Below, one piece after another: positions 1-7,510 of a stretch of DNA of 64,000 nt. The translations under genes were made by a program, and so were the position numbers. Under the pieces are notes generated by a model. The model was not told the DNA's origin. It did no database searches and worked only from the letters and a program-made list of their open reading frames with translations. Source of the DNA: Pricia antarctica (lineage in GTDB: Bacteria > Bacteroidota > Bacteroidia > Flavobacteriales > Flavobacteriaceae); the NCBI RefSeq assembly GCF_900101815.1, contig NZ_FNAO01000005.1, forward strand, positions 62,001-126,000, given 5' to 3'. Every line of letters starts with the position of its first letter. Positions within the stretch are counted from its first letter, which is position 1.

Positions 1-316
1 TTAGGGCGTAATCGATTAGTATTCCCTCATTCCCGCCCACGGTATAACTTCCCCGTACTTGAAATATCGGCAGTACTTCAAGGTAGATGTTTTTGGAAAA
101 GCGTTTGTTTAAGTCCAGTTCCTTCTGACAAAAATGTTTACGAAGTTCCAAAGTGGAGAAATCAAGAAAAGAATACTTGATCGGCTTTTTGATTTTATAA
201 ACGAATCGGTCGCAAAGTACTACCCACGAGATATGGGTTTCGACCAAATCCCGTTGAAGTGATTTTTCAGGTAATATCCCTCTGGAAAGCAATTTATCAA
301 TTTGATTTCTTTTCAT
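1..316 (-). CDS. Aminoglycoside phosphotransferase-like protein, N-terminal part (runs off the window)
   Basis: The reading frame starts at the ATG complementary to 314-316 and is open to the window edge (about 105 codons). The visible part contains HISWVVLCDRFVYKIKKP, YSFLDFSTLELRKHFCQKEL and LNKRFSKNIYLEVLPIF. This is the N-terminal pattern of the bifunctional aminoglycoside phosphotransferase-like/ATP-binding proteins. The substrate of that family is not firmly known. The downstream end is outside the window. Its start overlaps the end of the upstream P-loop kinase gene by 20 nt, so the two are probably translationally coupled. In many bacteria both halves form a single polypeptide; here they are two genes. 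Confidence 0.75.
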   Translation of the reverse strand, partial: MKRNQIDKLLSRGILPEKSLQRDLVETHISWVVLCDRFVYKIKKPIKYSFLDFSTLELRKHFCQKELDLNKRFSKNIYLEVLPIFQVRGSYTVGGNEGILIDYAL

Positions 317-794
317 TTTTAAGATATTCCATAGCCTTTTGCAGCATGACATCGATATTATCGTTTCTGGATTCCAGCCTTAAATGGGGCCGCTCCAAAG
401 GTTCCCATTCCTGCTTTATCAGCTTATGGACTTCAAAATCGGCATCGCTGTAGGGTCTGCTCTCTTTTAGACGGGCTTTGATAACCGGTTCATCTGCCCA
501 CACCTCGATAAAACGGCTGTTATTCTTTGCTTTCTTTATAAACAGTTCCCGTGTTTCTTTTTTATAAAAGGTGGCATCAAACACCAAGTTCTCTTTTTTG
601 GTATTTGTCTCTTCCAATTTTTTCAGCATAGTATCATAAACTGCGGCCTTTTCATGGTCAGAATACGTTCGACTTGGAAATAGCTCTTTTCGCAAGCGGT
701 CGCTGCTCACATATTCGGCGTCGATTTTTTCCGCCAGTCTTTCGGCAAAATAACTCTTACCGGAACCGGGAAGGCCAAACACCATTATGTTCAT
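297..794 (-). CDS. P-loop AAA/zeta-toxin-like kinase, partner of the APH-like protein
   Basis: The start is set at the ATG at 794, just before MNIMVFGLPGSGKSY. An upstream in-frame ATG at 863 would add 23 residues without family character. A Walker A motif (GLPGSGKS) sits at the extreme N-terminus, followed by a VSSDRLRKELF segment and an acidic LVFDATFYKK Walker B-like strand. This is the usual order in gluconate-kinase or zeta-toxin-like nucleotide kinases (about 165 aa). It overlaps the next gene (1-316) by 20 nt. Taken together the pair corresponds to the single-chain APH/AAA proteins of other bacteria. The phosphorylated substrate cannot be inferred. Confidence 0.75.
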   Translation of the reverse strand: MNIMVFGLPGSGKSYFAERLAEKIDAEYVSSDRLRKELFPSRTYSDHEKAAVYDTMLKKLEETNTKKENLVFDATFYKKETRELFIKKAKNNSRFIEVWADEPVIKARLKESRPYSDADFEVHKLIKQEWEPLERPHLRLESRNDNIDVMLQKAMEYLKNEKKSN

Positions 795-908
795 AGTACG
801 TTTTCCTTTGCTATTTTTAGACATCTTTTTTGTCTGTAGTTGTAAAATGATTTGGCCCGGCAAACAATTATCCTGCTCAAAATTCCGCCGTAAACTATGA
901 TTTCATCT

Positions 909-1043
909 TTAATATTCGTTAAGACCATTATCAATTTTAGCTATTGAAATTTTATGCTTCCAAACTTTGGCCGGGCTGTCCTCTTCCTTGGTCTGAAGAA
1001 TATGCTGTATGGGGTCTATATTTTCGAAATACATGTTGTGCAT
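909..1043 (-). CDS. Possible 44-residue small protein, unrecognised
   Basis: An ATG preceded by a run of six G opens a 44-codon frame (MHNMYFENIDPIQHILQTKE onward, ending DNGLNEY). It lies in an otherwise empty 310-bp gap between the kinase and the phosphatidyltransferase. No family is recognised. It could equally be a remnant of a longer gene: the neighbouring frames contain no longer open stretch. The rest of 864-1174 shows nothing that I can assign. Confidence 0.25.
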   Translation of the reverse strand: MHNMYFENIDPIQHILQTKEEDSPAKVWKHKISIAKIDNGLNEY

Positions 1044-1174
1044 GCCCCCCATATAAGAACATTCTGGTTACTACGGTATTGCCTTCCTTCCATATTCGGG
1101 GAAATTTCCAGTTTATAGGCTTAAATTTTACTTTCCCTTACGTAATATATTCTAAAAGTTCGCTGATTGAACTT

Positions 1175-1792
1175 TTAAGTAGTGGTATCGGTTGGGGTAT
1201 CGGCGGTACTTCCTTTTAACCTCCGCCCGTCTTTCAGCGCCCAATAGATGCCCTTTACATCTTCCACCCAGTCATCGTACATAAATATCAGGGTAATCTC
1301 CTCTATGGTTTCCAATATGCCGATGACCATCATCATATAGAACAGCCAATAAATAGGACCGAAGAACAGCGTCCATAAAATAAATGTGCCTTGTACGACA
1401 GCGGAAGATTTTGCCAAATACGTATGAAAGGCAGTTGCCTTGCCGTATTTCATAAACGCGATCAACATTTGCAGAATGTAGGGCGTGAAGGCCACCGCGA
1501 TAATCAGTAAATTTTGGCGAATGAACGCATTTTCAAACGCCCAAAGTCCGATAAGACCCATTACGAAAGTAAGCTGGTCGCCTATGGAATCGAGTTGCGC
1601 GCCCCTAGGACTGGAGATTTTTAGCTTTCGAGCCAAAAAGCCGTCAATGGCATCCGTGCTATAACTTGCCAGAAGGAACCATGTGAATATTAGTCGTTCC
1701 TCCATTAGGATGAGGGCCAACAGCACGGGCACCATTGCGATGCGATAGAACGAAAACCAATCGGCGATATTGTAATTCTTAAATGTGAGCAT
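1175..1792 (-). CDS. CDP-alcohol phosphatidyltransferase family membrane protein
   Basis: The 205-residue protein is strongly hydrophobic with about six predicted membrane segments. Around residues 45-75 it carries the CDP-alcohol phosphatidyltransferase signature D-x2-D-G-x2-A-R-x8-G-x3-D-x3-D, read as DAIDGFLARKLKISSPRGAQ followed by LDSIGD. Members transfer a phosphatidyl group from CDP-diacylglycerol to an alcohol such as glycerol phosphate or inositol phosphate, within the inner membrane. The acceptor cannot be told from the sequence. It is followed 8 bp upstream on the same strand by the flavodoxin-like gene, so the two are likely cotranscribed. Confidence 0.85.
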   Translation of the reverse strand: MLTFKNYNIADWFSFYRIAMVPVLLALILMEERLIFTWFLLASYSTDAIDGFLARKLKISSPRGAQLDSIGDQLTFVMGLIGLWAFENAFIRQNLLIIAVAFTPYILQMLIAFMKYGKATAFHTYLAKSSAVVQGTFILWTLFFGPIYWLFYMMMVIGILETIEEITLIFMYDDWVEDVKGIYWALKDGRRLKGSTADTPTDTTT

Positions 1793-1800
1793 AAAAGCTT

Positions 1801-2310
1801 TTATTTTTCGAGCAAAGGTTTTAGCTTGTTGATTATTTTATCTACAATAAGCGGTGCATCGGCCACGATAGACTCGCCGGTTATCGCGTCCACATCGCCC
1901 ATTTTGTAACTTCCCTCACCGGAGGTGGTCAGCATTACCGTTTTATTCTTGGTATTTTGGTTTTTGTCGGTAAAGGTTTGTACCGATGTAGGCGGTTTCC
2001 GATTTTCCCAAGTGTGGATAATCAATAAGGCATCGAAATTTTTTGGGTCTATATCCCCCAGATCGGAAACATCGATTACCTTGATGTAAATGGAATCCTG
2101 TTCATAGTATTCCACTATACCGGCCGTAACTGAATTCTTGAAGTCACTGCCTTGGGTGGCGACCAACAGTTTTTTTTCGAGATTAGGGGAATGCACCTCA
2201 AATGCTTTTGCCTCGTCCATAGAATAGGTATTCATATACCACAATGCACCTAGAAAAAGTACTCCTATAAGAGACATGGTAAACAATACTATATTCTTCA
2301 GACTTTTCAT
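1801..2310 (-). CDS. Membrane-anchored flavodoxin-like protein
   Basis: The 169-residue protein starts with a single hydrophobic segment (residues 7-26, NIVLFTMSLIGVLFLGALWY) that should anchor it in the inner membrane or be a signal. The remainder has the alternating pattern of a flavodoxin-like alpha/beta fold: a KKLLVATQGS strand and loop, FDALLIIHTWE, and KTVMLTTSGEGSYKMGDVDA. The position of the last segment resembles the loop that contacts flavin in flavodoxins. Flavin binding is not proven. It lies directly upstream of the CDP-alcohol phosphatidyltransferase gene. Confidence 0.5.
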   Translation of the reverse strand: MKSLKNIVLFTMSLIGVLFLGALWYMNTYSMDEAKAFEVHSPNLEKKLLVATQGSDFKNSVTAGIVEYYEQDSIYIKVIDVSDLGDIDPKNFDALLIIHTWENRKPPTSVQTFTDKNQNTKNKTVMLTTSGEGSYKMGDVDAITGESIVADAPLIVDKIINKLKPLLEK

Positions 2311-2314
2311 CTCC

Positions 2315-2522
2315 TTACGTACTATGGGTTTTTAAATAGGTATTCAACAGTTCTTTTAAACTTTGTAAATAGTTCTGCATCGTTTCAAGATCCAAATGAC
2401 TTTTTGGCCGCAGTCAGGGTCATTGGGTCCTCATCCAAGAACTTATAAAGCTCCCGATGCTCCGTTTCAATGATAGTTGTCACTTGTACAATTTCCGACA
2501 GTACGGTTCCTAAACTTTCCAT
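2315..2522 (-). pseudogene. Small helical protein gene with a frameshift
   Basis: From the ATG at 2522 the frame reads MESLGTVLSEIVQVTTIIET and stops at 2385-2387 after about 45 residues. Shifting frame near 2400 gives a continuous helical tail, KSHLDLETMQNYLQSLKELL through KTHST, with a stop at 2315-2317. Together this is about 70 residues of amphipathic helix. A one-base change near 2400 explains the break; a sequencing error is the alternative. The start lies 3 bp after the stop of the next helical gene, so it belongs to the operon driven from 3012-3054. Confidence 0.45.
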
Positions 2523-2524
2523 AA

Positions 2525-2983
2525 CTATAGTTTTAAAGCATCCATAACAGTGGCGAGTTTCTCGCTATCGATAACGTACTCGGTAATGGTAAAAACCTCT
2601 TTGCGGTTGTTTCGGAACGATTTTACGAACAAGGTTATTTCTTCCTCTAAATGTTCATGCTCCGTGCGTATAATACTGGCATCGGCCTTATTGAAATTTT
2701 CTACAATCTGACCCAGCTGTATACGATGTTTCCCAATTTTTTCTAACAAATCCCTGACATTTACACCAAGGTCGAACAATCCATTTTTTAACTTATTTAC
2801 CATATCCAAATTTTCTGATTTGCTTATCCACATCAAATATTTATCAATCAGATGGTGCAAAAAACGTAGGTCGTCCCTATAAAATTCAAGATCGGATATC
2901 CAATGCCCGGTCAGCACATAGAGTTCGTCCCATGGGCCGTCCTTTAAAAAATCAAGTTCCTGATTATGCTTTTTATCGATCAT
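2525..2983 (-). CDS. Helical hypothetical protein, stress-operon member
   Basis: The 152-residue protein is predicted to be almost entirely alpha-helical and soluble. It contains the segment LTGHWISDLEFYRDDLRFLHHL, which resembles HQESREWKDTIDFWKDETKF in the product of 5607-6005. The two therefore look like distant members of one helical family. Function is unknown. The gene has a Crp/Fnr-type promoter (3012-3054, reverse strand) with a calculated start site near 3007, giving a leader of about 24 nt. The C-terminus (EKLATVMDALKL) is intact. Confidence 0.6.
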   Translation of the reverse strand: MIDKKHNQELDFLKDGPWDELYVLTGHWISDLEFYRDDLRFLHHLIDKYLMWISKSENLDMVNKLKNGLFDLGVNVRDLLEKIGKHRIQLGQIVENFNKADASIIRTEHEHLEEEITLFVKSFRNNRKEVFTITEYVIDSEKLATVMDALKL

Positions 2984-3011
2984 GAGCTGCCTATTTCAGA
3001 ATATCACGATA

Positions 3012-3054
3012 TAAATGTAAAGTAGTGGTCTGTCAATAAAAATGACCAAAATCA
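3012..3054 (-). promoter_or_regulatory. Crp/Fnr-type promoter for the 2983 gene
   Basis: The palindrome TGACCAAAATCA lies at 3043-3054. Read on the reverse strand it is followed after exactly 23 nt by TACATTTA at 3012-3019. The ATG at 2983 lies about 24 nt after the calculated start site. Confidence 0.65.
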
Positions 3055-3074
3055 TGTCTATGTCACCAGTTGTA

Positions 3075-3117
3075 TGACCAAGGTTATTTTTACTTATATC
3101 CTCTTTATATAGATTTA
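3075..3117 (+). promoter_or_regulatory. Crp/Fnr-type promoter for the broken USP at 3141
   Basis: The imperfect palindrome TGACCAAGGTTA (3075-3086) is followed after 23 nt by TAGATTTA (3110-3117). One half-site base deviates (GTTA for GTCA). It faces away from the neighbouring operator at 3043, so the two make a divergent pair. Confidence 0.6.
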
Positions 3118-3140
3118 CAACATCAACTTTAATGCTTAGG

Positions 3141-3984
3141 ATGATGAAAACGATTCTTTATGCCACGGATTACTCGCAAAATTCGATAGCCGCCTTAAAA
3201 TCCGCACACCTATTGACCCAAAAATTCAATATGAAATTGATCGTCACGTTTTCGACATTCCGATTTCTTTGGCAAGCCCCGTATCCGTAAGCTATATGAA
3301 CAAGGAGCAAAATCTTTTTGTGAGAATCGTGCACAACTGAAGGCGTATTTTCAAAACATCTAAGTGCTAGTTGGGAAGCTGCCAACATTAGTTTTGTGGT
3401 GGACGAGGATGGTTCCGTTTGGAACGGTATCTTGGAAAAAGCCATTAAAACGATGCAGATATGATCGTTGTCGGACGAAAAGGGGCCAGCCAAGTAAAGG
3501 AATTTCTCCTAGGTAGCACCACGGCAAAGGCCCTAATTCAAAAAGCCCCCTGCTCCGTCTTGGCCGTACCGAAAACCGTTAAAGGCACTCATTTCAAAAA
3601 AGTGGCCTATGCTACCGATTTTGAACGGGCCGATATTTTTGCGCTTCGAAGACTGGTCAAAATCGCCAAAAAATTCGATGCCCAAGTCAGTGTGGTACAT
3701 ATTACCACACAAAAGGAATATGCGGGCAAAGAAAAAATGGAATGGTTCAAGGAAATTATAAATGATAAAATTGATTACAAAAAACTGGATTTCGACTTAA
3801 TTTTTGAGATACAATTTTTGAAGAATTGGTCTGGTATTTGGAAGATTCAGACGCTGACCTACTCGCCATGTTAGAGCGAAAGAAAAATACTTTTTATCAA
3901 AAATACATTCAAAGTGGTATGGTCAGAAAAATGGTCAAGGACATTAAAGTGCCCCTACTCCGTTTTAATGTGGTCGGACTTTAA
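3141..3984 (+). pseudogene. Universal stress protein, multiply frameshifted
   Basis: The start MKTILYATDYSQNSIAALK is a clear USP N-terminus and nearly matches the intact USP at 55673-56542. The frame breaks near 3245 and stops. Pieces of the same protein then appear in other frames: HVFDIPISLASPVSVSYMN, then VVDEDGSVWNGILEKAIKT, then the long segment from 3461 with MIVVGRKGASQVKEFLLGS (ATP-binding G-2x-G-9x-G-S) and KVAYATDFERADIFALRRL of the second domain. A last shift near 3820 recovers DADLLAMLERKKNTFYQKY and the C-terminus. At least four breaks make a functional protein unlikely, although the promoter is intact. Confidence 0.85.
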
Positions 3985-4410
3985 TGCCACAAGAAAAGTT
4001 CTAAACCCGTATTTCAGACGCTGCGAGTACTTTATCAGGTATCTTTTGGACTTTGATCTTTTCCTCTACTTTTTGACCGCCGATCATCGTGATTTCACTT
4101 TTGATTTTATTACCGGTAAACGAGAGCAACCAATTACTGAACCGAGGTAGGTATCCAATTCTGAAATTCGCAAACCGTCCCAATCCCGTCAGGGTTATCG
4201 TTTCTTTCTTTTGACTATCATTTGTCTAATGCTTTCTACTACGGATTCCGGCGGGTCCAAATATAGGTTGGTACGATTGGGAAGATAGACCAATGAACCG
4301 TCCACGTCCAAAATCTTCCTTTTGGCATTATTTTGTGTAAAGCCGACAAAGGCAATTCCCACATGTATATTTCGATTCCATTGTCTCACAGTTGGCAAGC
4401 TTTTAAACTT
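3985..4410. other. Unassigned gap with gene-like fragments
   Basis: No intact gene is seen. On the reverse strand two stretches look protein-like: 4001-4183 (GLGRFANFRIGYLPRFSNWL, then KVEEKIKVQKIPDKV) and the end of 4195-4569 (DVDGSLVYLPNRTNLYLDPP, then ESVVESIRQMIVKRKKR). They lie in different frames and may be remains of one or two genes. I do not recognise a family for either. Confidence 0.3.
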
Positions 4411-4590
4411 TCCGCACGAATCCATGCAAAAGGTATTACTGTCACAACAGATGGTCATACGGTAACCCTTAGTGGAAAGGTACATTCCATCAAGGAGAAA
4501 GAAGAAGCGGAAAGGGCAGCCTTTAGGGCTCCTGGAGTGTTTAATGTTGTCAATAAGCTTAAAGTGCAATTTTATCCCGCATACGCTTGA
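4411..4590 (+). pseudogene. BON-domain protein, last domain only
   Basis: The frame from about 4411 reads SARIHAKGITVTTDGHTVTL, then SGKVHSIKEKEEAERAAFRA, and ends KLKVQFYPAYA. This matches the third BON domain of the intact gene at 6447-7115 (EANGIRVQVDGDTVQLKGRV onward). The first two domains and the start are missing. The preceding codons do not resemble BON sequence. It is the 3' remnant of a second BON gene. Confidence 0.75.
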
Positions 4591-4685
4591 CTTCGATTAA
4601 AACCCATCTAGACATTTTTTGAACAGCTCCGACTTGCATATCTTTCGTCGGGGTTTTTTATATGGCTTTGTTTGCTAAAATTAAT

Positions 4686-5169
4686 ATGATGAAGTTTATT
4701 TCGTGGAATGTCAACGGTATCAGGGCTGTCGTTAAGAACGATTTTTTTGAATCCATCGGCAAAATAGGTACTGATTCTTTGACTTCAAGAGACCAAAGCG
4801 CAGGACGAAGAAGTATCAAATGCTTTATCTCCGCTGACTGGGCATCAAATTTATAGTAATTCCATAGCTAAAAAAGGATATTCCGGAACGGCCTTGTTGA
4901 CCAGAGCATAGCCCCTGAACATAATCGATGATATGGGTGTTTTGGACCATGATGTTGAGGGCCGAATCCAATATGCGAAATTCGAAAATTTCTATTTGGT
5001 CAACGTTTATGTGCCAAATTCAGGCCAACAACTGAACCCATTGGATTACCGAAGACAATGGGATGCCGACTTTCTCAGCTATTTAAAGAATCTTGAAAAA
5101 ACAAAACCAATCATCGCCTTCGAGGATTCTAACGTGACACTACTACGGTTGGGATCATTTGTCCTATAA
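4686..5169 (+). pseudogene. Exodeoxyribonuclease III (xth family), broken and truncated
   Basis: The start MMKFISWNVNGIRAVVKNDF is the family N-terminus. After DFFESIGKIG the frame is lost; the alternate frame gives TKAQDEEVSNALSPLTGHQI and KKGYSGTALLTR, then an in-frame stop (tag, near 4908), then MGVLDHDVEGRIQYAKFENF, YLVNVYVPNSGQQLNPLDYR and WDADFLSYLKNLEKTKPIIA. The sequence is lost right where the catalytic GDxN motif should be (here EDSN). The C-terminal third, with the catalytic Asp-His pair, is absent. The enzyme would repair abasic sites in DNA; this copy cannot be active. Confidence 0.85.
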
Positions 5170-5194
5170 GTCTTCGAATCGATTTGTAATGGTA

Positions 5195-5551
5195 TTACTG
5201 ACTTCTTAAATATTGCGCTAATACACTAACCTGAAAATTACCTACAATCGAAAGTTCGGTATCGGCGTTCATCAACACCAACCCATAGGCCAAATGTGAA
5301 AGTTTACAATCACTTATGATTTCCTTTTCGATTCCACTGAAAACCGGCCTAAAATGTTGACGAAGATCCATTCCCGAAGCCTTTCCGATACCCATTGCCT
5401 TGACCACGGCATCACTTATCTGTTTAGGCGTAAGGCCTTGATTCAACAAATCACTTGCAAGGTGCCTTAACTGTAAGCTGTAATAGAAATCCATAAAATG
5501 CGCGATACTGTCCGCATGCCGGTATTCCTTTGTAAAAAGGGTGATTTTCAT
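5195..5551 (-). CDS. Hypothetical 118-residue protein
   Basis: The frame encodes a soluble, mostly helical protein starting MKITLFTKEYRHADSIAHFM and ending VSVLAQYLRSQ. No family is recognised. It is the third gene after the Crp/Fnr-type promoter at 6287-6329 (reverse strand), 55 bp downstream of the helical gene 5607-6005. It probably belongs to that stress operon. Confidence 0.5.
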   Translation of the reverse strand: MKITLFTKEYRHADSIAHFMDFYYSLQLRHLASDLLNQGLTPKQISDAVVKAMGIGKASGMDLRQHFRPVFSGIEKEIISDCKLSHLAYGLVLMNADTELSIVGNFQVSVLAQYLRSQ

Positions 5552-5606
5552 GATCGTGGATTATTAAAATCTCGTTTTCTTGTTTTTAATTCATCGAAAC
5601 CATTGT

Positions 5607-6005
5607 TCAAAGTTTTTTGGCATATCCGAATACCATCCGTTTAAAATCCTTAAAATCTTGGGCAAAAAGGGCCATTCTTTCGCCGAGCTTTCGGTGTTGC
5701 TCCCTATAATTCCCGTCGGACAGTCCTTTTTCTCCCTTTACCAAACGGGAAAGGAATTTTTCATGTGCGATAATGTCTTCCGTCAGATAATCGAAGAGGT
5801 TCTCGTGTATCTTGTCCAAATTCTTTAACATTTTTCCATATTCGGATTCCGTAGCTTCTTTTTTTGACAAGAGATCCGCAAAAAATTTGGTCTCATCTTT
5901 CCAAAAATCGATGGTGTCCTTCCATTCGCGACTTTCTTGATGCAGTACATCCAATGCCGCCCCTAATAATAGTTCTGTTTTGGGGTTTGCAGTTTTAGCT
6001 TTCAT
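5607..6005 (-). CDS. Helical hypothetical protein
   Basis: The start is set at the ATG at 6005 (MKAKTANPKTELLLGAALDV); a longer frame to 6089 overlaps the upstream gene and lacks protein character. The product (132 aa) is fully helical and highly charged. Its segment EWKDTIDFWKDETKFFADLL parallels DLEFYRDDLRFLHHL in 2525-2983. Both may be members of one helical-bundle family. Function is unknown. It sits between the sigma-region-4-like gene and the hypothetical gene at 5195 under one promoter. Confidence 0.55.
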   Translation of the reverse strand: MKAKTANPKTELLLGAALDVLHQESREWKDTIDFWKDETKFFADLLSKKEATESEYGKMLKNLDKIHENLFDYLTEDIIAHEKFLSRLVKGEKGLSDGNYREQHRKLGERMALFAQDFKDFKRMVFGYAKKL

Positions 6006-6030
6006 AGTGATACATTTTGACTTTTTTCTA

Positions 6031-6252
6031 TTAATCCGAATTGTTCTGGCGACGCAACAAACTGGTGTGTAAACTTTCTCGCGTTGCATCCAAAAGTTTT
6101 TCTACCTCCTCTACGGTACGGATGCGTATTTTGGCAATCTCTGACAGATCGAACTGGTGTTCGGTAAAAAGTTCGAAAACCGTCTGCATTGGTCTAGGCA
6201 AATGTGCTTGCAACCAATACATGAAACTCCCGCTATTGTTTATTTTAATCAA
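6031..6252 (-). CDS. Small protein resembling sigma-70 region 4
   Basis: The 73-residue product (or 63 residues from the second ATG at 6222) reads QTVFELFTEHQFDLSEIAKI, then TVEEVEKLLDATRESLHTSL. This has the spacing of the helix-turn-helix of sigma factor region 4, where an EIA motif is followed by VxxVxxLLxxAREKL. Regions 1-3 are absent. It is either a dedicated small DNA-binding or anti-sigma-target protein, or the 3' remnant of an ECF sigma gene. The first is favoured because it has its own Crp/Fnr-type promoter and a 30-nt leader. The gene leads a three-gene reverse-strand operon. Confidence 0.5.
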   Translation of the reverse strand: MIKINNSGSFMYWLQAHLPRPMQTVFELFTEHQFDLSEIAKIRIRTVEEVEKLLDATRESLHTSLLRRQNNSD

Positions 6253-6286
6253 TTGTGACTTTCATAATCAGCTTTTAAGTATATGC

Positions 6287-6329
6287 CAAAAATGCAAACT
6301 TGTCCTGAAGCATAAAATGATATAAATCA
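6287..6329 (-). promoter_or_regulatory. Crp/Fnr-type promoter for the 6252-5195 operon
   Basis: TGATATAAATCA (6318-6329) is followed on the reverse strand after 23 nt by CATTTTTG (6287-6294), one base off the -7 consensus. The calculated start site is near 6282. Confidence 0.6.
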
Positions 6330-6383
6330 GTAGCAACACAAATAATAAAGAATAAGGGAACAATATTGAAAATTAACTATGAC

Positions 6384-6426
6384 TGACGTGGGTCATTTTT
6401 TAGGATAAGTGATAGCGGTACTTTTA
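6384..6426 (+). promoter_or_regulatory. Crp/Fnr-type promoter for the BON gene
   Basis: TGACGTGGGTCA (6384-6395) is followed after 23 nt by TACTTTTA (6419-6426). The calculated start site is near 6431, 16 nt before the ATG. The operator sequence with its flanking T run is the same as that of the N-ATPase promoter read on the other strand. Confidence 0.75.
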
Positions 6427-6446
6427 AGGAATAAAATAATAATCAG

Positions 6447-7115
6447 ATGAAATCAGATGCACAAATAAAACAGGATATTTTGGATGAACTCGTATTTGAA
6501 CCCAACATTGACGAGACTCAAATAGGGATCATAGTAGAGGATGGTGTCGTAACGCTAAGTGGCGTGGTTAACGATTATCATAAAAAGGTTCTTGCCAATA
6601 AAGTTGCCAAACGAATAGTGGGTGTTAAAGCCGTGGCCGAGGATATCGAGGTCAAATATGGCGACGATTTTAAGAAAACCGACAAAGAGATCGCAAAAGC
6701 TGCGGTCAATGCTTTGGAATGGAATGCCGCGATTCCCAAAGAAAAGATAATGGTATTTGTTGAAGACGGATACATTTACTTATCAGGGAAAGTTGTTTGG
6801 GATTATGAGCGTAAAGCCGCCAAACGCGTCATACAAAATCTTTTGGGCGTAAAGGGAGTCGTTAATAATATAGAACTTATTCCTGATGTGCAACCCGATA
6901 ATATTGAAGAGCAAATTATCAAGTCTTTAGAGCGTTCTGCAAATCTGGAAGCCAATGGTATACGGGTGCAGGTAGATGGCGATACGGTACAGCTTAAGGG
7001 CAGGGTGCATTCGCTTAAGGAACGAGAACTAGCGGAAAAAGCAGCTTATAAAGGTCTTGGAGTGCGTCTGGTTCAAAATGATATTGTGGTACAGTATTCC
7101 CCTGAATTCGTTTAA
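6447..7115 (+). CDS. Three-BON-domain protein
   Basis: The 222-residue protein carries three BON domains in tandem (about residues 3-70, 77-145 and 150-218). Each has the core pattern of a hydrophobic strand, V-x-D/E-G-x-V-x-L-x-G-x-V, and a helix ending in V-x-x-V-x-N/D-x-I. There is no signal peptide or membrane segment, so it should be cytoplasmic, unlike periplasmic OsmY-type proteins. BON domains are thought to bind lipids or hydrophobic surfaces and are common in stress responses. It has its own Crp/Fnr-type promoter. A broken relative lies at 4411-4590. Confidence 0.85.
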   Translation: MKSDAQIKQDILDELVFEPNIDETQIGIIVEDGVVTLSGVVNDYHKKVLANKVAKRIVGVKAVAEDIEVKYGDDFKKTDKEIAKAAVNALEWNAAIPKEKIMVFVEDGYIYLSGKVVWDYERKAAKRVIQNLLGVKGVVNNIELIPDVQPDNIEEQIIKSLERSANLEANGIRVQVDGDTVQLKGRVHSLKERELAEKAAYKGLGVRLVQNDIVVQYSPEFV

Positions 7116-7145
7116 TCGAAAAAAAACGAAAAAAGTTGTAACAAC

Positions 7146-7188
7146 TGACCTAGGTCATTTTACGGATAAAATAGATGCCCTATGTTAG
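7146..7188 (+). promoter_or_regulatory. Crp/Fnr-type promoter for putative ncRNA A
   Basis: The perfect palindrome TGACCTAGGTCA (7146-7157) followed by TTTT lies 23 nt before TATGTTAG (7181-7188). The calculated start site is near 7193. No credible reading frame follows before a terminator-like hairpin. Confidence 0.7.
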
Positions 7189-7192
7189 CACC

Positions 7193-7411
7193 CTAGTCAA
7201 AAGTAAAAAAGTTCTTTGGAAAACATAAAGATCCGGGTGCCTAGGCGTAGCAATACGGCCAGGGCCCAACGGAAGTTCTAATAAATACTTTAGACCCTGT
7301 AGTTGGCCTACTTGTCTAGCGATAGGCAAATACGGCAAATTACTATAAGCGGAACAGGTAGATGCAATACCTTCTTTGAAACCGGGGCATTTCGGTGTCC
7401 CGGTTTCGTTG
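7193..7411 (+). ncRNA. Putative Crp/Fnr-controlled small RNA A (about 218 nt)
   Basis: The segment between the promoter start (about 7193) and the hairpin at 7378-7407 has no good coding frame. It contains a probable internal hairpin (GGCC at 7257 with GGCC at 7305, plus AGGG with CCCT) and an octamer TAGCGATA at 7317, 74 nt before the terminator loop. The putative RNA at 53751-53975 has the same promoter, nearly the same length (about 224 nt), the octamer at the same 74-nt distance from the loop, and the same terminator design. The conserved layout without conserved coding argues for paired structured RNAs. The sequences between these landmarks are only weakly alike. Confidence 0.5.
7378..7407 (+). 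terminator. Terminator-like hairpin A with UUCG loop
   Basis: A 13-bp stem (GAAACCGGG with CCCGGTTTC, extended by a G-U pair and three more pairs) closes a TTCG loop. The T tract that follows is weak (GTT). Confidence 0.6.
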
Positions 7412-7493
7412 AAATATCAATTACAATATTGGTTCATGTTGCTGCAAGGCGCATGTATCATTGTGAAGGGAGCGATGCTGTTCGAACCAAAAT

Positions 7494-7507
7494 TGACCTC
7501 TAGGTCA
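7494..7507 (+). promoter_or_regulatory. Variant operator, 14 bp
   Basis: TGACCTCTAGGTCA has perfect half-sites but a central spacer two bases too long, and no TAnnTTTG box lies 23 nt downstream (GGCTTGAT instead). It is probably a decayed or altered copy of the operator at 7146. Confidence 0.35.
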
Positions 7508-7510
7508 TTT

